Assembly: GCA_035455245.1 (NCBI GenBank)
Contig: DATIFN010000010.1
Location: forward strand, 62,001-126,000
DNA from: UBA8516 sp035455245
GTDB taxonomy: Archaea > Thermoproteota > Nitrososphaeria > Nitrososphaerales > Nitrosopumilaceae
DNA length: 64,000 nucleotides
Direction of reading: 5' to 3'
The translations under genes and the position numbers were made by a program. The notes under the pieces were generated by a model. It was given only the letters and a program-made list of their open reading frames with translations, was not told the DNA's origin and did no database searches. Positions 9,768-17,806 of this stretch are shown here, one piece after another; position 1 is the stretch's first letter; every line of letters begins with the position of its first letter.

Positions 9768-10757
9768 CTATCTTCGTCTTGCAAGAATTGTTATTTGTAA
9801 CGCAATAATTACAGCAATCAAAGCTACAATTGGTAGGAACAAAGAATTAAATTGTCCAGACGCATCTTCAACATTCTTCACTGATTCAGAAATCAGTTTA
9901 ACGTTATTATCGATGTTTTTATTAGTTTCAATTAAAGTTCCTTGACTTTTTTCTAGTGTTGAACCAAATTCTTTGGTTTCATTTTTTAGTTTATCCAGTT
10001 CTTCAGAGGTAGAATGCAGTATGGAATTTAGTTGTAAAATCTGGTTCGATATCCCTTCTATATCCTGTTTTAGAACAACGGTTGCCGCAGAACCGTGTGA
10101 TACAGTTCCTTGATTAAATGATACTATGTGAAATACGTATGTTCCCTCCAGGTTTGGGGTGTAATCTGCATAATAGATTCCTTGATGAAGTGTTTTGAAT
10201 AAAGGGGCTAAACTGACGACTTCGCCTGTAGGCAGGTGCACGTGTGATGTTCCTAAGAGTTTTTCCGGAGAACCACCAACTAATGCACCATCACTTGTAG
10301 TTTGAACAAATATTCTAATAGGAGCATTCACCGCAGCAGTTTGTGGTGCAAAAACAAGTGTGTTTACAGTTCTTTGTACTGGAACCTGGACAAGGTCAGA
10401 TGATGAAGCAAACTTTACATCTATTTTTTGTGAGAATCCCTTTTCTTGATTAGAAATTACTTCTACGGTATATGTTCCATAGGGAAATGTGGTAGATGGA
10501 CTAGGCCAAGTAATTAACACATGTAAAAATTCACCTTTTTCATCAGCGGTAATTTGATCAAACTTTGCAATGGTACCATCCGGAGCAAATAATCTTAAAA
10601 TCAGACCGTCTTTAGGTACTGCCTTTCCATAAACAAGTAGTGGTTGACCATCAGAATACACTTCGTTATCAGTAAATAATTTAAGGGATTCTGCATGTGC
10701 TGCGGATAAATTAATTGATAAGATAAAAAAAAGTAACAGTACTGCCTTTGTTTTCAA
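9768..10757 (-). CDS. exported membrane-anchored protein with beta-sandwich domains and coiled coil
   Basis: A 329-residue protein with an N-terminal signal (about residues 1-22, ending in AHA), two beta-sandwich regions resembling Ig or alpha-2-macroglobulin-type domains (about 25-115 and 125-230), a long heptad-like segment (about 232-300) and a C-terminal membrane helix followed by RRR. The topology matches that of the subtilase just downstream. The stop lies 17 nt before the preferred subtilase start, so they form one operon. It may present substrate to the protease or act as its stalk partner; this is inference. The start is TTG. Confidence 0.65.
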   Translation of the reverse strand: MKTKAVLLLFFILSINLSAAHAESLKLFTDNEVYSDGQPLLVYGKAVPKDGLILRLFAPDGTIAKFDQITADEKGEFLHVLITWPSPSTTFPYGTYTVEVISNQEKGFSQKIDVKFASSSDLVQVPVQRTVNTLVFAPQTAAVNAPIRIFVQTTSDGALVGGSPEKLLGTSHVHLPTGEVVSLAPLFKTLHQGIYYADYTPNLEGTYVFHIVSFNQGTVSHGSAATVVLKQDIEGISNQILQLNSILHSTSEELDKLKNETKEFGSTLEKSQGTLIETNKNIDNNVKLISESVKNVEDASGQFNSLFLPIVALIAVIIALQITILARRR

Positions 10758-10816
10758 TTATTGGTGATCACTCTTACCCATAGATATTGGTTCTGGTAAA
10801 GTAACACACTTACAGG

Positions 10817-11437
10817 TTAATCTTGGAGGTATCTTTCTATATCCATTGAATTCATTGCTGCCAATGAATAGTTATTTTGTTCTTTTTTTAATATTGTGAG
10901 GGAAGCATTTCGTATTATCAGTTCATAAAGAGACTCTGGTTTAAGATTGAGAATCGTAGAAATCATAGCTTTTATTGGATCCATATGTGTTACAAGCAAA
11001 ACATTTTGTCCTTTGTGTTCTTTTGAACAATAATCTACTATGTCTAACACTCTTTTTTTAACATTGGAAAATGGTTCTACACCATTCTCTTCGATAATTG
11101 GATTGTCTTGATAGAATTTTAAAAACACATTCCCATATTTAGTAAACATATCTTCATAGAACATTCCTGAAAACATTCCCATATCAATCTCTGTTAATCT
11201 TGAATCGGGTTTGACTTCAAGGTTCAGGTCCTTGGCAGCTAAGTTAGCCGTACTAATTGCCCTCTCGATAGGACTGGAATAAATGGCTGAGATTTCAAGA
11301 GGTTTCAAAAATTTTGCAATTTTTTCTGCCTGTTGAAGACCTATTTGTGTGAGTGGAAAACCCTCTCTGCGGCCAGCAAGAATTCGTTCTACGTTGTTTT
11401 TTGCCTGCGCGTGACGTAAAAAAATTATCAAAGACAA
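10817..11437 (-). CDS. histidine phosphatase family protein (phosphoglycerate mutase-like)
   Basis: This 206-residue protein carries the RHAQ catalytic motif at the N-terminus (R8, phosphorylated H9), a conserved ERAIST segment that helps bind phosphate, and the second catalytic histidine in VTHMDP near residue 151. The family includes cofactor-dependent phosphoglycerate mutases and many small-molecule phosphatases such as the cobalamin-pathway CobC. The sequence alone does not separate these. CobC activity is conceivable because the genome makes cobalamin, but the gene is not near the cob genes. The start is TTG, placed so the RHAQ motif begins at residue 8. Confidence 0.85.
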   Translation of the reverse strand: MSLIIFLRHAQAKNNVERILAGRREGFPLTQIGLQQAEKIAKFLKPLEISAIYSSPIERAISTANLAAKDLNLEVKPDSRLTEIDMGMFSGMFYEDMFTKYGNVFLKFYQDNPIIEENGVEPFSNVKKRVLDIVDYCSKEHKGQNVLLVTHMDPIKAMISTILNLKPESLYELIIRNASLTILKKEQNNYSLAAMNSMDIERYLQD

Positions 11438-11491
11438 GAGTGTTTCAAATTTTAAAGAAGAGATAATAATAACATTCCCAGCGTTTGTTTT

Positions 11492-12163
11492 ATGAAAATA
11501 GGAATCATAGGTGGAACAGGTGGAATGGGAAAAGGTTTTGCTCTAAGATGGTGTGTAAATCATGATATTTTAATTGGGTCACGGGATGCACCCAAGGCAA
11601 CACAAGCAGCTCTTGAATATTCTAAAAATTCTAGTGAATTGTATGGTTCTGTAAAAGGGAAGATAACAGGAAGCGATAATGTTTCCGTAGCTCAAGAAAG
11701 TGATGTTTTGGTTTTATCTATTCCGTATGAAAACATAGATTCAACTTGTCCTTCCATACTTTCTAACATAAAAAACGACTGTGTTGTGATTTCTCCAATA
11801 GTACCTATGACAAAAACCAATTCAGGTTTTGAATTCATTTCGTTTATCGAGAAAAAACCTTCTGCTTTTGAAATGGTACAAAAACATATGAAAGATAAAA
11901 CAAAATTGATTGCTGCATTTCACACAGTATCCGAAAAAAAACTGGTGGATCCTAATCTAATTTTAGATTCAGATATTTTCATTTGTGGCGATGATCAAAA
12001 AGCAATTGAAACAGTTAGTGGATTAGTTCGAGAAATTAAAAATCTTAGGCCTCTTATTCTTGGTCCTGGTTCATTATCATATCTTGCAGAAGTTGCAACC
12101 CCTATACTTTTGAATGCCATGATAAGAAACAAAATGAAGAATCCAGGATTAAAGATAGTTTAA
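11492..12163 (+). CDS. npdG: F420H2:NADP oxidoreductase
   Basis: The 223-residue protein begins with a Rossmann nucleotide-binding motif GGTGGMGKG (residues 7-15) followed by GSRD, as in F420-dependent NADP reductases. It matches this family in length and in its C-terminal PGSLSYLAEVATPILLN segment. It moves hydride between coenzyme F420 and NADP in the cytoplasm. A PNPOx-like flavoprotein of a family that often uses F420 lies two genes downstream, which supports an F420 role. Confidence 0.85.
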   Translation: MKIGIIGGTGGMGKGFALRWCVNHDILIGSRDAPKATQAALEYSKNSSELYGSVKGKITGSDNVSVAQESDVLVLSIPYENIDSTCPSILSNIKNDCVVISPIVPMTKTNSGFEFISFIEKKPSAFEMVQKHMKDKTKLIAAFHTVSEKKLVDPNLILDSDIFICGDDQKAIETVSGLVREIKNLRPLILGPGSLSYLAEVATPILLNAMIRNKMKNPGLKIV

Positions 12164-12188
12164 GGTCTACAAAAATTAAGATGACAGC

Positions 12189-12422
12189 ATGAAAATAATT
12201 AATCGCCGTGGACGTAACTGGTTCACTGCAATGGGTGTTTTATTCATTGTAGTTGCATCTATAACAATTATTAGGAATTTAATTATCTGGGGACCGGAAT
12301 TTGTTTGGGATTTTTTTTTATCTAATGAAATTACGAATGAAAAGGTCTCTGCCGCAATGATTTTCTTTGGGGTCTTTTTACTATATCTAGGATTTAGGAA
12401 GATGTCAAATGAAACAAGATAA
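12189..12422 (+). CDS. small two-helix membrane protein
   Basis: A 77-residue protein with two predicted membrane helices (about residues 12-32 and 52-70) and a basic N-terminus (KIINRRGRN). No known domain is recognised. Its last 14 nt overlap the start of the PNPOx-like gene, so the two are likely translated together. Confidence 0.55.
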   Translation: MKIINRRGRNWFTAMGVLFIVVASITIIRNLIIWGPEFVWDFFLSNEITNEKVSAAMIFFGVFLLYLGFRKMSNETR

Positions 12423-12804
12423 ATTTTTAAAATCACAGAAGATCCTTAGACTTGCTACTATAGACAAAAAAGGAATGCCTCATATCGTTCCTGTATGGTA
12501 TCTATACAAAAAGGGCATTTTTTTTGTTGGAACTAACGCCAATACTATAAAAGCAAAGAATGTAGAGAACAATCCCAAGGTAAGCTTTTGTGTGGATGCA
12601 GGCATTCGTTCACCCATATTTGGAGTAATGGGGAGCGGAGTTGCGAAATTAATTTTGAATAAGAAAATTGTTTCAGATATAACTAAGAAGATTTTATTTA
12701 GATATTTCAAAAATTTGAAAAATAGTTCTGCCCAGGAACTTTTTGCTCAGACCGATTGCATCATAAAGATAATACCAAAAAAAATCACAGTTTGGAAGTT
12801 CTAA
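12409..12804 (+). CDS. PNPOx-fold flavin/F420-binding protein
   Basis: This 131-residue protein has the split-barrel pattern of the pyridoxamine 5'-phosphate oxidase superfamily: ATIDKKGMPHIVPVWY at the N-terminus, then KAKNVENNPKVSFCVD and a GSGVAKL turn. Proteins of this size are often F420-dependent FDOR-B reductases or FMN-binding proteins. Proximity to the F420 oxidoreductase at 11492 favours F420, but substrate and cofactor are unproven. It overlaps the preceding small membrane gene by 14 nt, and the aminotransferase stop on the other strand by 4 nt. Confidence 0.72.
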   Translation: MKQDKFLKSQKILRLATIDKKGMPHIVPVWYLYKKGIFFVGTNANTIKAKNVENNPKVSFCVDAGIRSPIFGVMGSGVAKLILNKKIVSDITKKILFRYFKNLKNSSAQELFAQTDCIIKIIPKKITVWKF

Positions 12805-13973
12805 GCAACAAATTCTTCAATTTTGTCAAGTGCTGGTTCTAATACACTTATTTCAGGTAAAAAGACCATCCTAAAATGTCCACTGCCATATTGGGTGCCA
12901 AAACCTGACCCATGTACTGTCAAGATTCCTTTTGATTTTAAGAGATCTAAAACAAATTCTTTGTCAGATAAATATTTTTTACCTTCGATCTTTGGAAATG
13001 CATAGAAAGCACCTTTGGGAATTGAGCAACTGAGTCCATGCATACCGTTTAGTCTTTTGATTACGTAGTCTCTTCTCTTTTTTAATTGAGAAACAAAATC
13101 TGAAATATAATTTTGTGGGCCTCTAAGTGATTCTAAGGCAGCGTGTTGGACAGGTAGATTTGATGCTATTCTGACTCTTGCAAGCTTTGGTATATTTTCC
13201 CGAAGAAGATCAAGCCTTTTTGAATCGTTAAATGCGATATAACCAATTCGCCATCCAGACATGAGATGAACTTTTGAAAAACCATTTACTAGTATGATTG
13301 GAGAATCGCCGCTGACTTTACCAATTCCAATAAACTTTTCATCGAAAACTATCTGATCGTATATTTCGTCGCAGATTATGTATAGGTCATGTTCAACTGC
13401 AATTCCAACCAGATCTCGTAAAGATTTTTCGTTAAACACTGCGCCGGTTGGATTGTTTGGACTGATGAGACATATTGCCACGGTTTTTGATGTTATTTTT
13501 GATTTGATGTCATCAAGGTTGGGCGTGGAATTGTGTAAATCTACTGAAAATTCTATCGGAACCCCTCCAAATAATCTGACATAGGAAGCATAAGGGGGAT
13601 AATATGGTCCTGGAATCAGAACCTCATCACCATATTCCACTATTGAAGCCATCAGCATCTCAAGTCCTTCTGATACTCCGTTAGTTACTATAATGTCATC
13701 TTCTGAAACAGAAAGACCCTTTGCTTTTTCTTTTTGCGCAATTACTTTCCTTAATTCAACTAATCCTTCCGAGGGGGCATAATAGTTCTGTCCTTTTTTT
13801 ACAGCATCGATGAATGCATTTTTGACATTTTCTGGAGGCTGGAATCCGTATTGTACGGGATCACCAATGTTAAGATACGTTATCTTATGGCCTTCATTTT
13901 CAAGTTTTCTTGCAACAAGTGCAATATCACGTATAGCATATTCCACTCCAGCAACTCTTTTTGATATTTTCAT
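12801..13973 (-). CDS. class I/II PLP-dependent aminotransferase (alanine/aspartate type)
   Basis: The 390-residue protein is a fold type I aminotransferase. The cofactor-binding SPNNPTGAVF motif lies near residue 175. The Schiff-base lysine is in VNGFSKVHLMSGWR near residue 232, followed by the phosphate-binding arginine region. It resembles archaeal alanine/aspartate aminotransferases, which transfer amino groups to pyruvate or oxaloacetate. Exact substrate preference cannot be read from the sequence. It is a single gene between convergent neighbours. Confidence 0.85.
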   Translation of the reverse strand: MKISKRVAGVEYAIRDIALVARKLENEGHKITYLNIGDPVQYGFQPPENVKNAFIDAVKKGQNYYAPSEGLVELRKVIAQKEKAKGLSVSEDDIIVTNGVSEGLEMLMASIVEYGDEVLIPGPYYPPYASYVRLFGGVPIEFSVDLHNSTPNLDDIKSKITSKTVAICLISPNNPTGAVFNEKSLRDLVGIAVEHDLYIICDEIYDQIVFDEKFIGIGKVSGDSPIILVNGFSKVHLMSGWRIGYIAFNDSKRLDLLRENIPKLARVRIASNLPVQHAALESLRGPQNYISDFVSQLKKRRDYVIKRLNGMHGLSCSIPKGAFYAFPKIEGKKYLSDKEFVLDLLKSKGILTVHGSGFGTQYGSGHFRMVFLPEISVLEPALDKIEEFVA

Positions 13974-14016
13974 TTATCTAGACAGATATTTAGCCCCGTT
14001 AAATTCTTACTTGATC

Positions 14017-14091
14017 GGACCCGTTGCATAGCCAGGATAGTGCGGGTGGCTTCGGACCACCAGGTCGAGGGTTCGAATCCCTCCGGGCCCT
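14017..14091 (+). tRNA. tRNA-Arg (anticodon TCG)
   Basis: A 75-nt cloverleaf without intron. The D-stem is GCAT/GTGC. The anticodon stem GGTGG/CCACC encloses loop CTTCGGA, giving anticodon TCG (Arg CGA). The T-arm is GAGGG-TTCGAAT-CCCTC. The acceptor pairs GGACCCG with CGGGCCC, leaving an A3-C70 mismatch. The discriminator would be T, the first base of the T run that probably serves as terminator. CCA is not encoded. Confidence 0.9.
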
Positions 14092-14159
14092 TTTTGAATG
14101 GGTTTACCTTTTCTAAATTACATAGTTTTGAATTTAAGAGGGTAAAAAATACCAAAAGT

Positions 14160-14654
14160 ATGAAGGTATATTCTCCTTTTAGAATTGGACTAGCGTTGAT
14201 AGTAATTGCGTCATTATGGATAACAATTTTGTTTTCAGGAAGTGAAAAAATATCATCCAGTACTTATTTAGAATCAAAGGAAACTTCAAGTCTTGAGCTA
14301 AATTTGGATAAGAGCGGAATTGGTTTTTACATACTTACAGTTCCGGACTTTTCAAAGGATATTTTATTTGTACAGATCTTAGATTCTAATGGAAGTGTGA
14401 TTGCAGATAAAAAAATTACAACAAAAATGTCTGTGAATTATTTTAAGTTTTCACATAGTGGAAGATATATTATGGAAATAACTAATATTTCGGAAAAGTC
14501 TGTAAGAATTCAAGCAGATTTTGGCGATACAAAAGCATCTGACCTTCTAATTCCTGTACTTATTTCGTTTTTAGGAACTGGAATTATTATTATTTCCGGA
14601 TATAGAAAATTGACCAGTCAGAATACTGCACAACCAGAAGAGAATAATTCGTAG
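14160..14654 (+). CDS. small membrane protein with extracytoplasmic domain
   Basis: A 164-residue protein with an N-terminal membrane helix (about residues 9-24), a beta-rich domain of about 100 residues and a second helix near the C-terminus (about 132-150). An in-frame start at 14040 lies inside tRNA-Arg, so I take the ATG at 14160. No domain is recognised with certainty. Its end overlaps, by 37 nt, the 3' end of the opposite-strand membrane gene. Confidence 0.6.
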   Translation: MKVYSPFRIGLALIVIASLWITILFSGSEKISSSTYLESKETSSLELNLDKSGIGFYILTVPDFSKDILFVQILDSNGSVIADKKITTKMSVNYFKFSHSGRYIMEITNISEKSVRIQADFGDTKASDLLIPVLISFLGTGIIIISGYRKLTSQNTAQPEENNS

Positions 14655-15211
14655 ACTGGTAGACATAATGCAACAAACCCAAAAAGTAAAACCAAATTAA
14701 AACCAATCCAGGTCGAGGAAAGAAGAACTGATGCGGAGGCAAGTTGTGTGATTATTTTAGGTTTTGTTTTTGTATTATTAGACAAAACAAGAAATCCACC
14801 CAATGCACTCAATAATAAACCTGTTTCAAGTACAAGATGCGAAACGGTAACCAATCCATCCACTCCGTAAACTTCGTGGGAGATTGAATCCGCATAACCT
14901 GCGGTAATCTGCAACACTATTCCAATGATAAGAATTTTCAAACCTTTTTTGATTAACGCACTTTGTGGGTTTGTAATTAAAATGATCGAGCCTAAGATAG
15001 CAGAACATGTGATCAAACCAACTCCAGTATAAACGGCAATATGTTGAGTTGTCCAAAATAGCTCTGGTTCTCGCATAAGATGCGATACTGCGTCCCATAT
15101 GCCAGCTAAAAGCTCAACAACCGTTCCCAACACAGCAAGAATGGAGATTACATTGATTATAGATTTCCTGTTTGAGATTAGGGTATTTGAAAACGCGATT
15201 GAAAGATTCAT
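14618..15211 (-). CDS. multi-pass membrane protein, function unknown
   Basis: A 197-residue protein with about five hydrophobic helices. Histidines occur in or near the membrane segments (VSHLM, TTQHIAVYTG, ISHEVYG and TVSHLVLETG), which might bind metal or heme; this is speculative. No known family is recognised. The promoter has a TATA-like core flanked by inverted ACACT/AGTGT about 27 nt before the ATG. Confidence 0.6.
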   Translation of the reverse strand: MNLSIAFSNTLISNRKSIINVISILAVLGTVVELLAGIWDAVSHLMREPELFWTTQHIAVYTGVGLITCSAILGSIILITNPQSALIKKGLKILIIGIVLQITAGYADSISHEVYGVDGLVTVSHLVLETGLLLSALGGFLVLSNNTKTKPKIITQLASASVLLSSTWIGFNLVLLFGFVALCLPVYELFSSGCAVF

Positions 15212-15232
15212 CAGAATAAAATCAAATGTGTG

Positions 15233-15248
15233 ACACTATATAGAGTGT
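15233..15248. promoter_or_regulatory. palindrome around the TATA core of the 15211 gene
   Basis: ACACT-ATATAG-AGTGT: two perfect 5-bp inverted arms flank an AT-rich core centred about 29 nt before the ATG at 15211. The position suits a TATA box, and the symmetry suits a dimeric regulator. No binding protein is known. Confidence 0.35.
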
Positions 15249-15261
15249 TGTCTTGAAAAGT

Positions 15262-15579
15262 TTAGCTTTGACTTTGAGCACGCACATATGCAATTGCTTT
15301 TTTCATTTCAAGGGCTCGATCAAACAAGATTTTTCGCACTTCAATCAATTCTGTTGGAGTCATATTTCGTTTTTGTGATTCAAAGAATAGTTCTGCAAAT
15401 CCTCCTGTTACATATCCAACAAATATTCCAAAGGCAACTTCAACATCATCCTTAGTAAGCGGTTTTAGATCATGTGCCATATTTCTCATTTGTTGAGGGT
15501 TTACCATTAGATTGTCTATTAGTTGTTGGAGTGCATTTTTCAGTTCTAAGGTCAATGTCATAATTTTTCTAGGCACCAT
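15262..15579 (-). CDS. conserved hypothetical helical protein
   Basis: A 105-residue, predicted mostly alpha-helical protein with no membrane segment or metal motif. The start could be ATG 15579 or the in-frame ATG 15561 (MTLTLELKN); the latter removes a basic MVPRKI leader. It is divergent from the 15610 gene. Function unknown. Confidence 0.55.
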   Translation of the reverse strand: MVPRKIMTLTLELKNALQQLIDNLMVNPQQMRNMAHDLKPLTKDDVEVAFGIFVGYVTGGFAELFFESQKRNMTPTELIEVRKILFDRALEMKKAIAYVRAQSQS

Positions 15580-15609
15580 TTACAAAAGAACCTTATTAGA
15601 TCAGAACTT

Positions 15610-15915
15610 ATGACAAAATTTCGATCTTTTTTGACTGACATAATAACTATTATACCTCATGAGAGAGAAAATTTTATGAGTCCTGGAATAGGTCTAATGA
15701 AAAGAAGACTTCCAACTGAGAAAGAAGCTGTCCCTTTGGCAGTTTCTGGAATAATAAAAAAATACGGTGTTTTATCAGAGCAAATCAAAACACTTGAAAC
15801 TAAATATGATGAGGATAGTGGTGATTGGTATGTTGCATTAGGCTTTAATGAAAAAAGGGTAATTGTTAAGATGGATTCTGTACAAGGGAAAATAACAGAA
15901 ATTAAAGAAATTTAG
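15610..15915 (+). CDS. conserved hypothetical protein
   Basis: A 101-residue soluble protein. The C-terminal half (YVALGFNEKRVIVKMDSVQG) has the look of a small alpha/beta sensor or PepSY-like strand pair, but the resemblance is weak. An ATG start is preceded by an AT-rich promoter-like stretch shared with the divergent gene at 15579. Function unknown. Confidence 0.5.
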   Translation: MTKFRSFLTDIITIIPHERENFMSPGIGLMKRRLPTEKEAVPLAVSGIIKKYGVLSEQIKTLETKYDEDSGDWYVALGFNEKRVIVKMDSVQGKITEIKEI

Positions 15916-15929
15916 TAAAAATTTGTAAT

Positions 15930-16559
15930 TTATTTTTTAAATTGTACGTTTGAAACTTCAGATTCTTTTATAACAACCAACCCACCATCACGTAATTGTT
16001 GCACGAGTTGTATAACTTCTTTTTCTACTTGTCCTCGTTGAAGTCCAGTCATTTGTGCAAATGCATCTACAAGATCTGTTATTCGACGTTGCCCATTGCA
16101 TAATTTCCAAAAATCAATAATCGCTTGGTTAACCATAAATCCCTGTTCATGTTCATTCATCAATACCAATGAACCATCTTCTTGTTTCACAACAGAACCT
16201 ACTCCTTGCGGCATTGCAGTTTCATAATTTATTGGTGTTATGGTTTTTTGTTTTCCATAGTTAATTAGTTTCTTTCCAGCTTCAGACATTTTTTCTGGAG
16301 TCCATACAGGATCCCAAACTATCTCAACATTAACTCCATTTACTCCAGGAACCTTGTTAACATATCTTTTTACATCACTAACTAGTGTATCATGTAATGG
16401 GCAACCACGTGTTGTCATGGTCATTTTAATATCTATTTTATTATCAGCATCTACGTCTACTCCATAAATTAATCCCATATCTACAACATTAATTGGAATT
16501 TCAGGGTCCATGCATTGTTTTAAGGAGTCTAAAATTTGTTGTGTGGTTACTGTAACCAT
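15930..16559 (-). CDS. SufT/MIP18 (DUF59) domain fused to a PqqD-like domain
   Basis: The 209-residue protein begins with a MIP18/DUF59 domain (about 5-95): DPEIPINVVDMGLIYGV, then TTRGCPLHD with the conserved cysteine. This family (SufT, PaaD, MIP18) helps insert iron-sulfur clusters. After a linker, residues about 125-200 form a PqqD-like fold (GSLVLMNEHEQGFMVN, then ITDLVDAFAQ and LRDGGLVV). PqqD domains are small winged-helix peptide-binding modules, the RRE of RiPP enzymes. The fusion suggests the cluster-insertion factor recognises a peptide or protein tail; that is inference. Confidence 0.82.
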   Translation of the reverse strand: MVTVTTQQILDSLKQCMDPEIPINVVDMGLIYGVDVDADNKIDIKMTMTTRGCPLHDTLVSDVKRYVNKVPGVNGVNVEIVWDPVWTPEKMSEAGKKLINYGKQKTITPINYETAMPQGVGSVVKQEDGSLVLMNEHEQGFMVNQAIIDFWKLCNGQRRITDLVDAFAQMTGLQRGQVEKEVIQLVQQLRDGGLVVIKESEVSNVQFKK

Positions 16560-16592
16560 TAAATGAAGTCACTCATGAATGAAATAAATACC

Positions 16593-17657
16593 TTACATCT
16601 TTGAATTAAACAACTTTTTTATTGATAACTCAAAAGGGTGTTTTGCAATTCCTGCCTCTGTTATTATTCCTGTAATTAAATCTGGAGGAGTCATATCAAA
16701 AGCTGGATTTATGACACCTATATCATCTGGAGCAGTTTTTTTATTTCCCATTTGTGTTACCTCAGTTGACTTCCGCTGTTCAATAATCACATCCTTAGGT
16801 TTGCTTATTAGATCAAAAGTTGAAAGTGGAGCAGCAACGTAAAACGGTATTTTGTGTTTTTTTGCCATCAGAGCAACTTGGTATGTTCCTATTTTGTTGT
16901 AAACGTGACCTGTGCGCAAAATCCTGTCTGCTCCTACTATCACTTTGTTTACCAAACCCTTTGCCATCGCATATCCTACGGCTGTATCCGGAATTAAGCT
17001 GACATCTATACCATCATGTTTTAATTCAAAGGCAGTAAGTCTAGAACCCTGCATTACTGGTCTTGTTTCAGTTGCTATAACTTTGATATTTTTGCCACTT
17101 TCTTTTGTTGCACGGATAACTCCCAATGCTGTTCCATATCCTACCGTAGCAAGTGCACCAGCATTGCAATGAGTCATTATTGTGTCATTGTTTTCAAATA
17201 ACAATGCACCATGTTTTCCCATCTTCCTGTTCGTTGCTATGTCTTCCTCTGCCATTTTTTTTGCAGTATGAATTATAGATTTTTTTATTCCAGAAACATT
17301 ATTGCCTTCATTTGCAATCTCCATTATTTTTTCAAGGCCCCATGCCAGATTGATGGCCGTGGGTCTTGTTTCAAATAGAATTTTTTTTGCTTTTTCTAGG
17401 TCATCTAACAGGTGGTTCTTTGTTTTTGCCTTACTTTGTAGTGCAGCCAAAGCTAATCCAAAGGCACCTGATACTCCTATGGCTGGTGCCCCTCTGATAA
17501 CAAGTGTTTGAATTGCCTTTGCCACATCCTTGTATTCAGTGTATTTTACAAATACAAGCTTATTTGGTAATTTTGTTTGGTCTATCATTATGACAGCATT
17601 ATTTTTCCATTCAACGGTTCTTAGACTTGAATGGATTTTTGTTGTAAGTTTAGTCAA
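16593..17657 (-). CDS. mtnA: S-methyl-5-thioribose-1-phosphate isomerase family (eIF2B-like)
   Basis: The enzyme isomerises an aldose-1-phosphate to a ketose: methylthioribose-1-phosphate in methionine salvage, or a ribose-1,5-bisphosphate-like substrate in archaeal nucleotide salvage. Visible motifs are LRTVEWKNNAV at the N-terminus, RGAPAIG, the catalytic cysteine in THCNAGALATVGYG and the aspartate in VGADRIL. The frame is open to 17768, but family members begin just before LRTVEW. The TTG at 17657 gives 354 residues, near normal, and a TATA box lies within the would-be extension at 17704-17711. I therefore choose 17657. Confidence 0.85.
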   Translation of the reverse strand: MTKLTTKIHSSLRTVEWKNNAVIMIDQTKLPNKLVFVKYTEYKDVAKAIQTLVIRGAPAIGVSGAFGLALAALQSKAKTKNHLLDDLEKAKKILFETRPTAINLAWGLEKIMEIANEGNNVSGIKKSIIHTAKKMAEEDIATNRKMGKHGALLFENNDTIMTHCNAGALATVGYGTALGVIRATKESGKNIKVIATETRPVMQGSRLTAFELKHDGIDVSLIPDTAVGYAMAKGLVNKVIVGADRILRTGHVYNKIGTYQVALMAKKHKIPFYVAAPLSTFDLISKPKDVIIEQRKSTEVTQMGNKKTAPDDIGVINPAFDMTPPDLITGIITEAGIAKHPFELSIKKLFNSKM

Positions 17658-17703
17658 TTTTGAGGTATTTGTTTGGTGTCCTATATTTATAATGATAACA
17701 ACT

Positions 17704-17711
17704 TTATAAAT
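17704..17711 (-). promoter_or_regulatory. TATA box of mtnA
   Basis: TTTATAAA on either strand, about 50 nt before the TTG at 17657, predicting a short leader of roughly 23 nt. It lies inside the longer open frame and so argues against a start at 17768. Confidence 0.45.
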
Positions 17712-17806
17712 AGTAGAATTCTGGCGATTTTCACGATTTCTTTCATATTGGATAGATTGTTTTATCAATAGAAAAATAATGATGTTTTATTTTAATAAAA
17801 AAATAA

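Noticed and set aside
12176..12436. 86-codon antisense frame
   Set aside because: Covers the two-helix membrane gene on the other strand, which has better composition and overlap with the next gene.
14040..14159. N-terminal extension of the 14160 membrane protein
   Set aside because: It begins inside tRNA-Arg; the first start after the tRNA is ATG 14160, which begins a normal membrane helix.
17658..17768. Extended N-terminus of MtnA
   Set aside because: Contains a TATA box and no family-like residues; start at 17657 is preferred.
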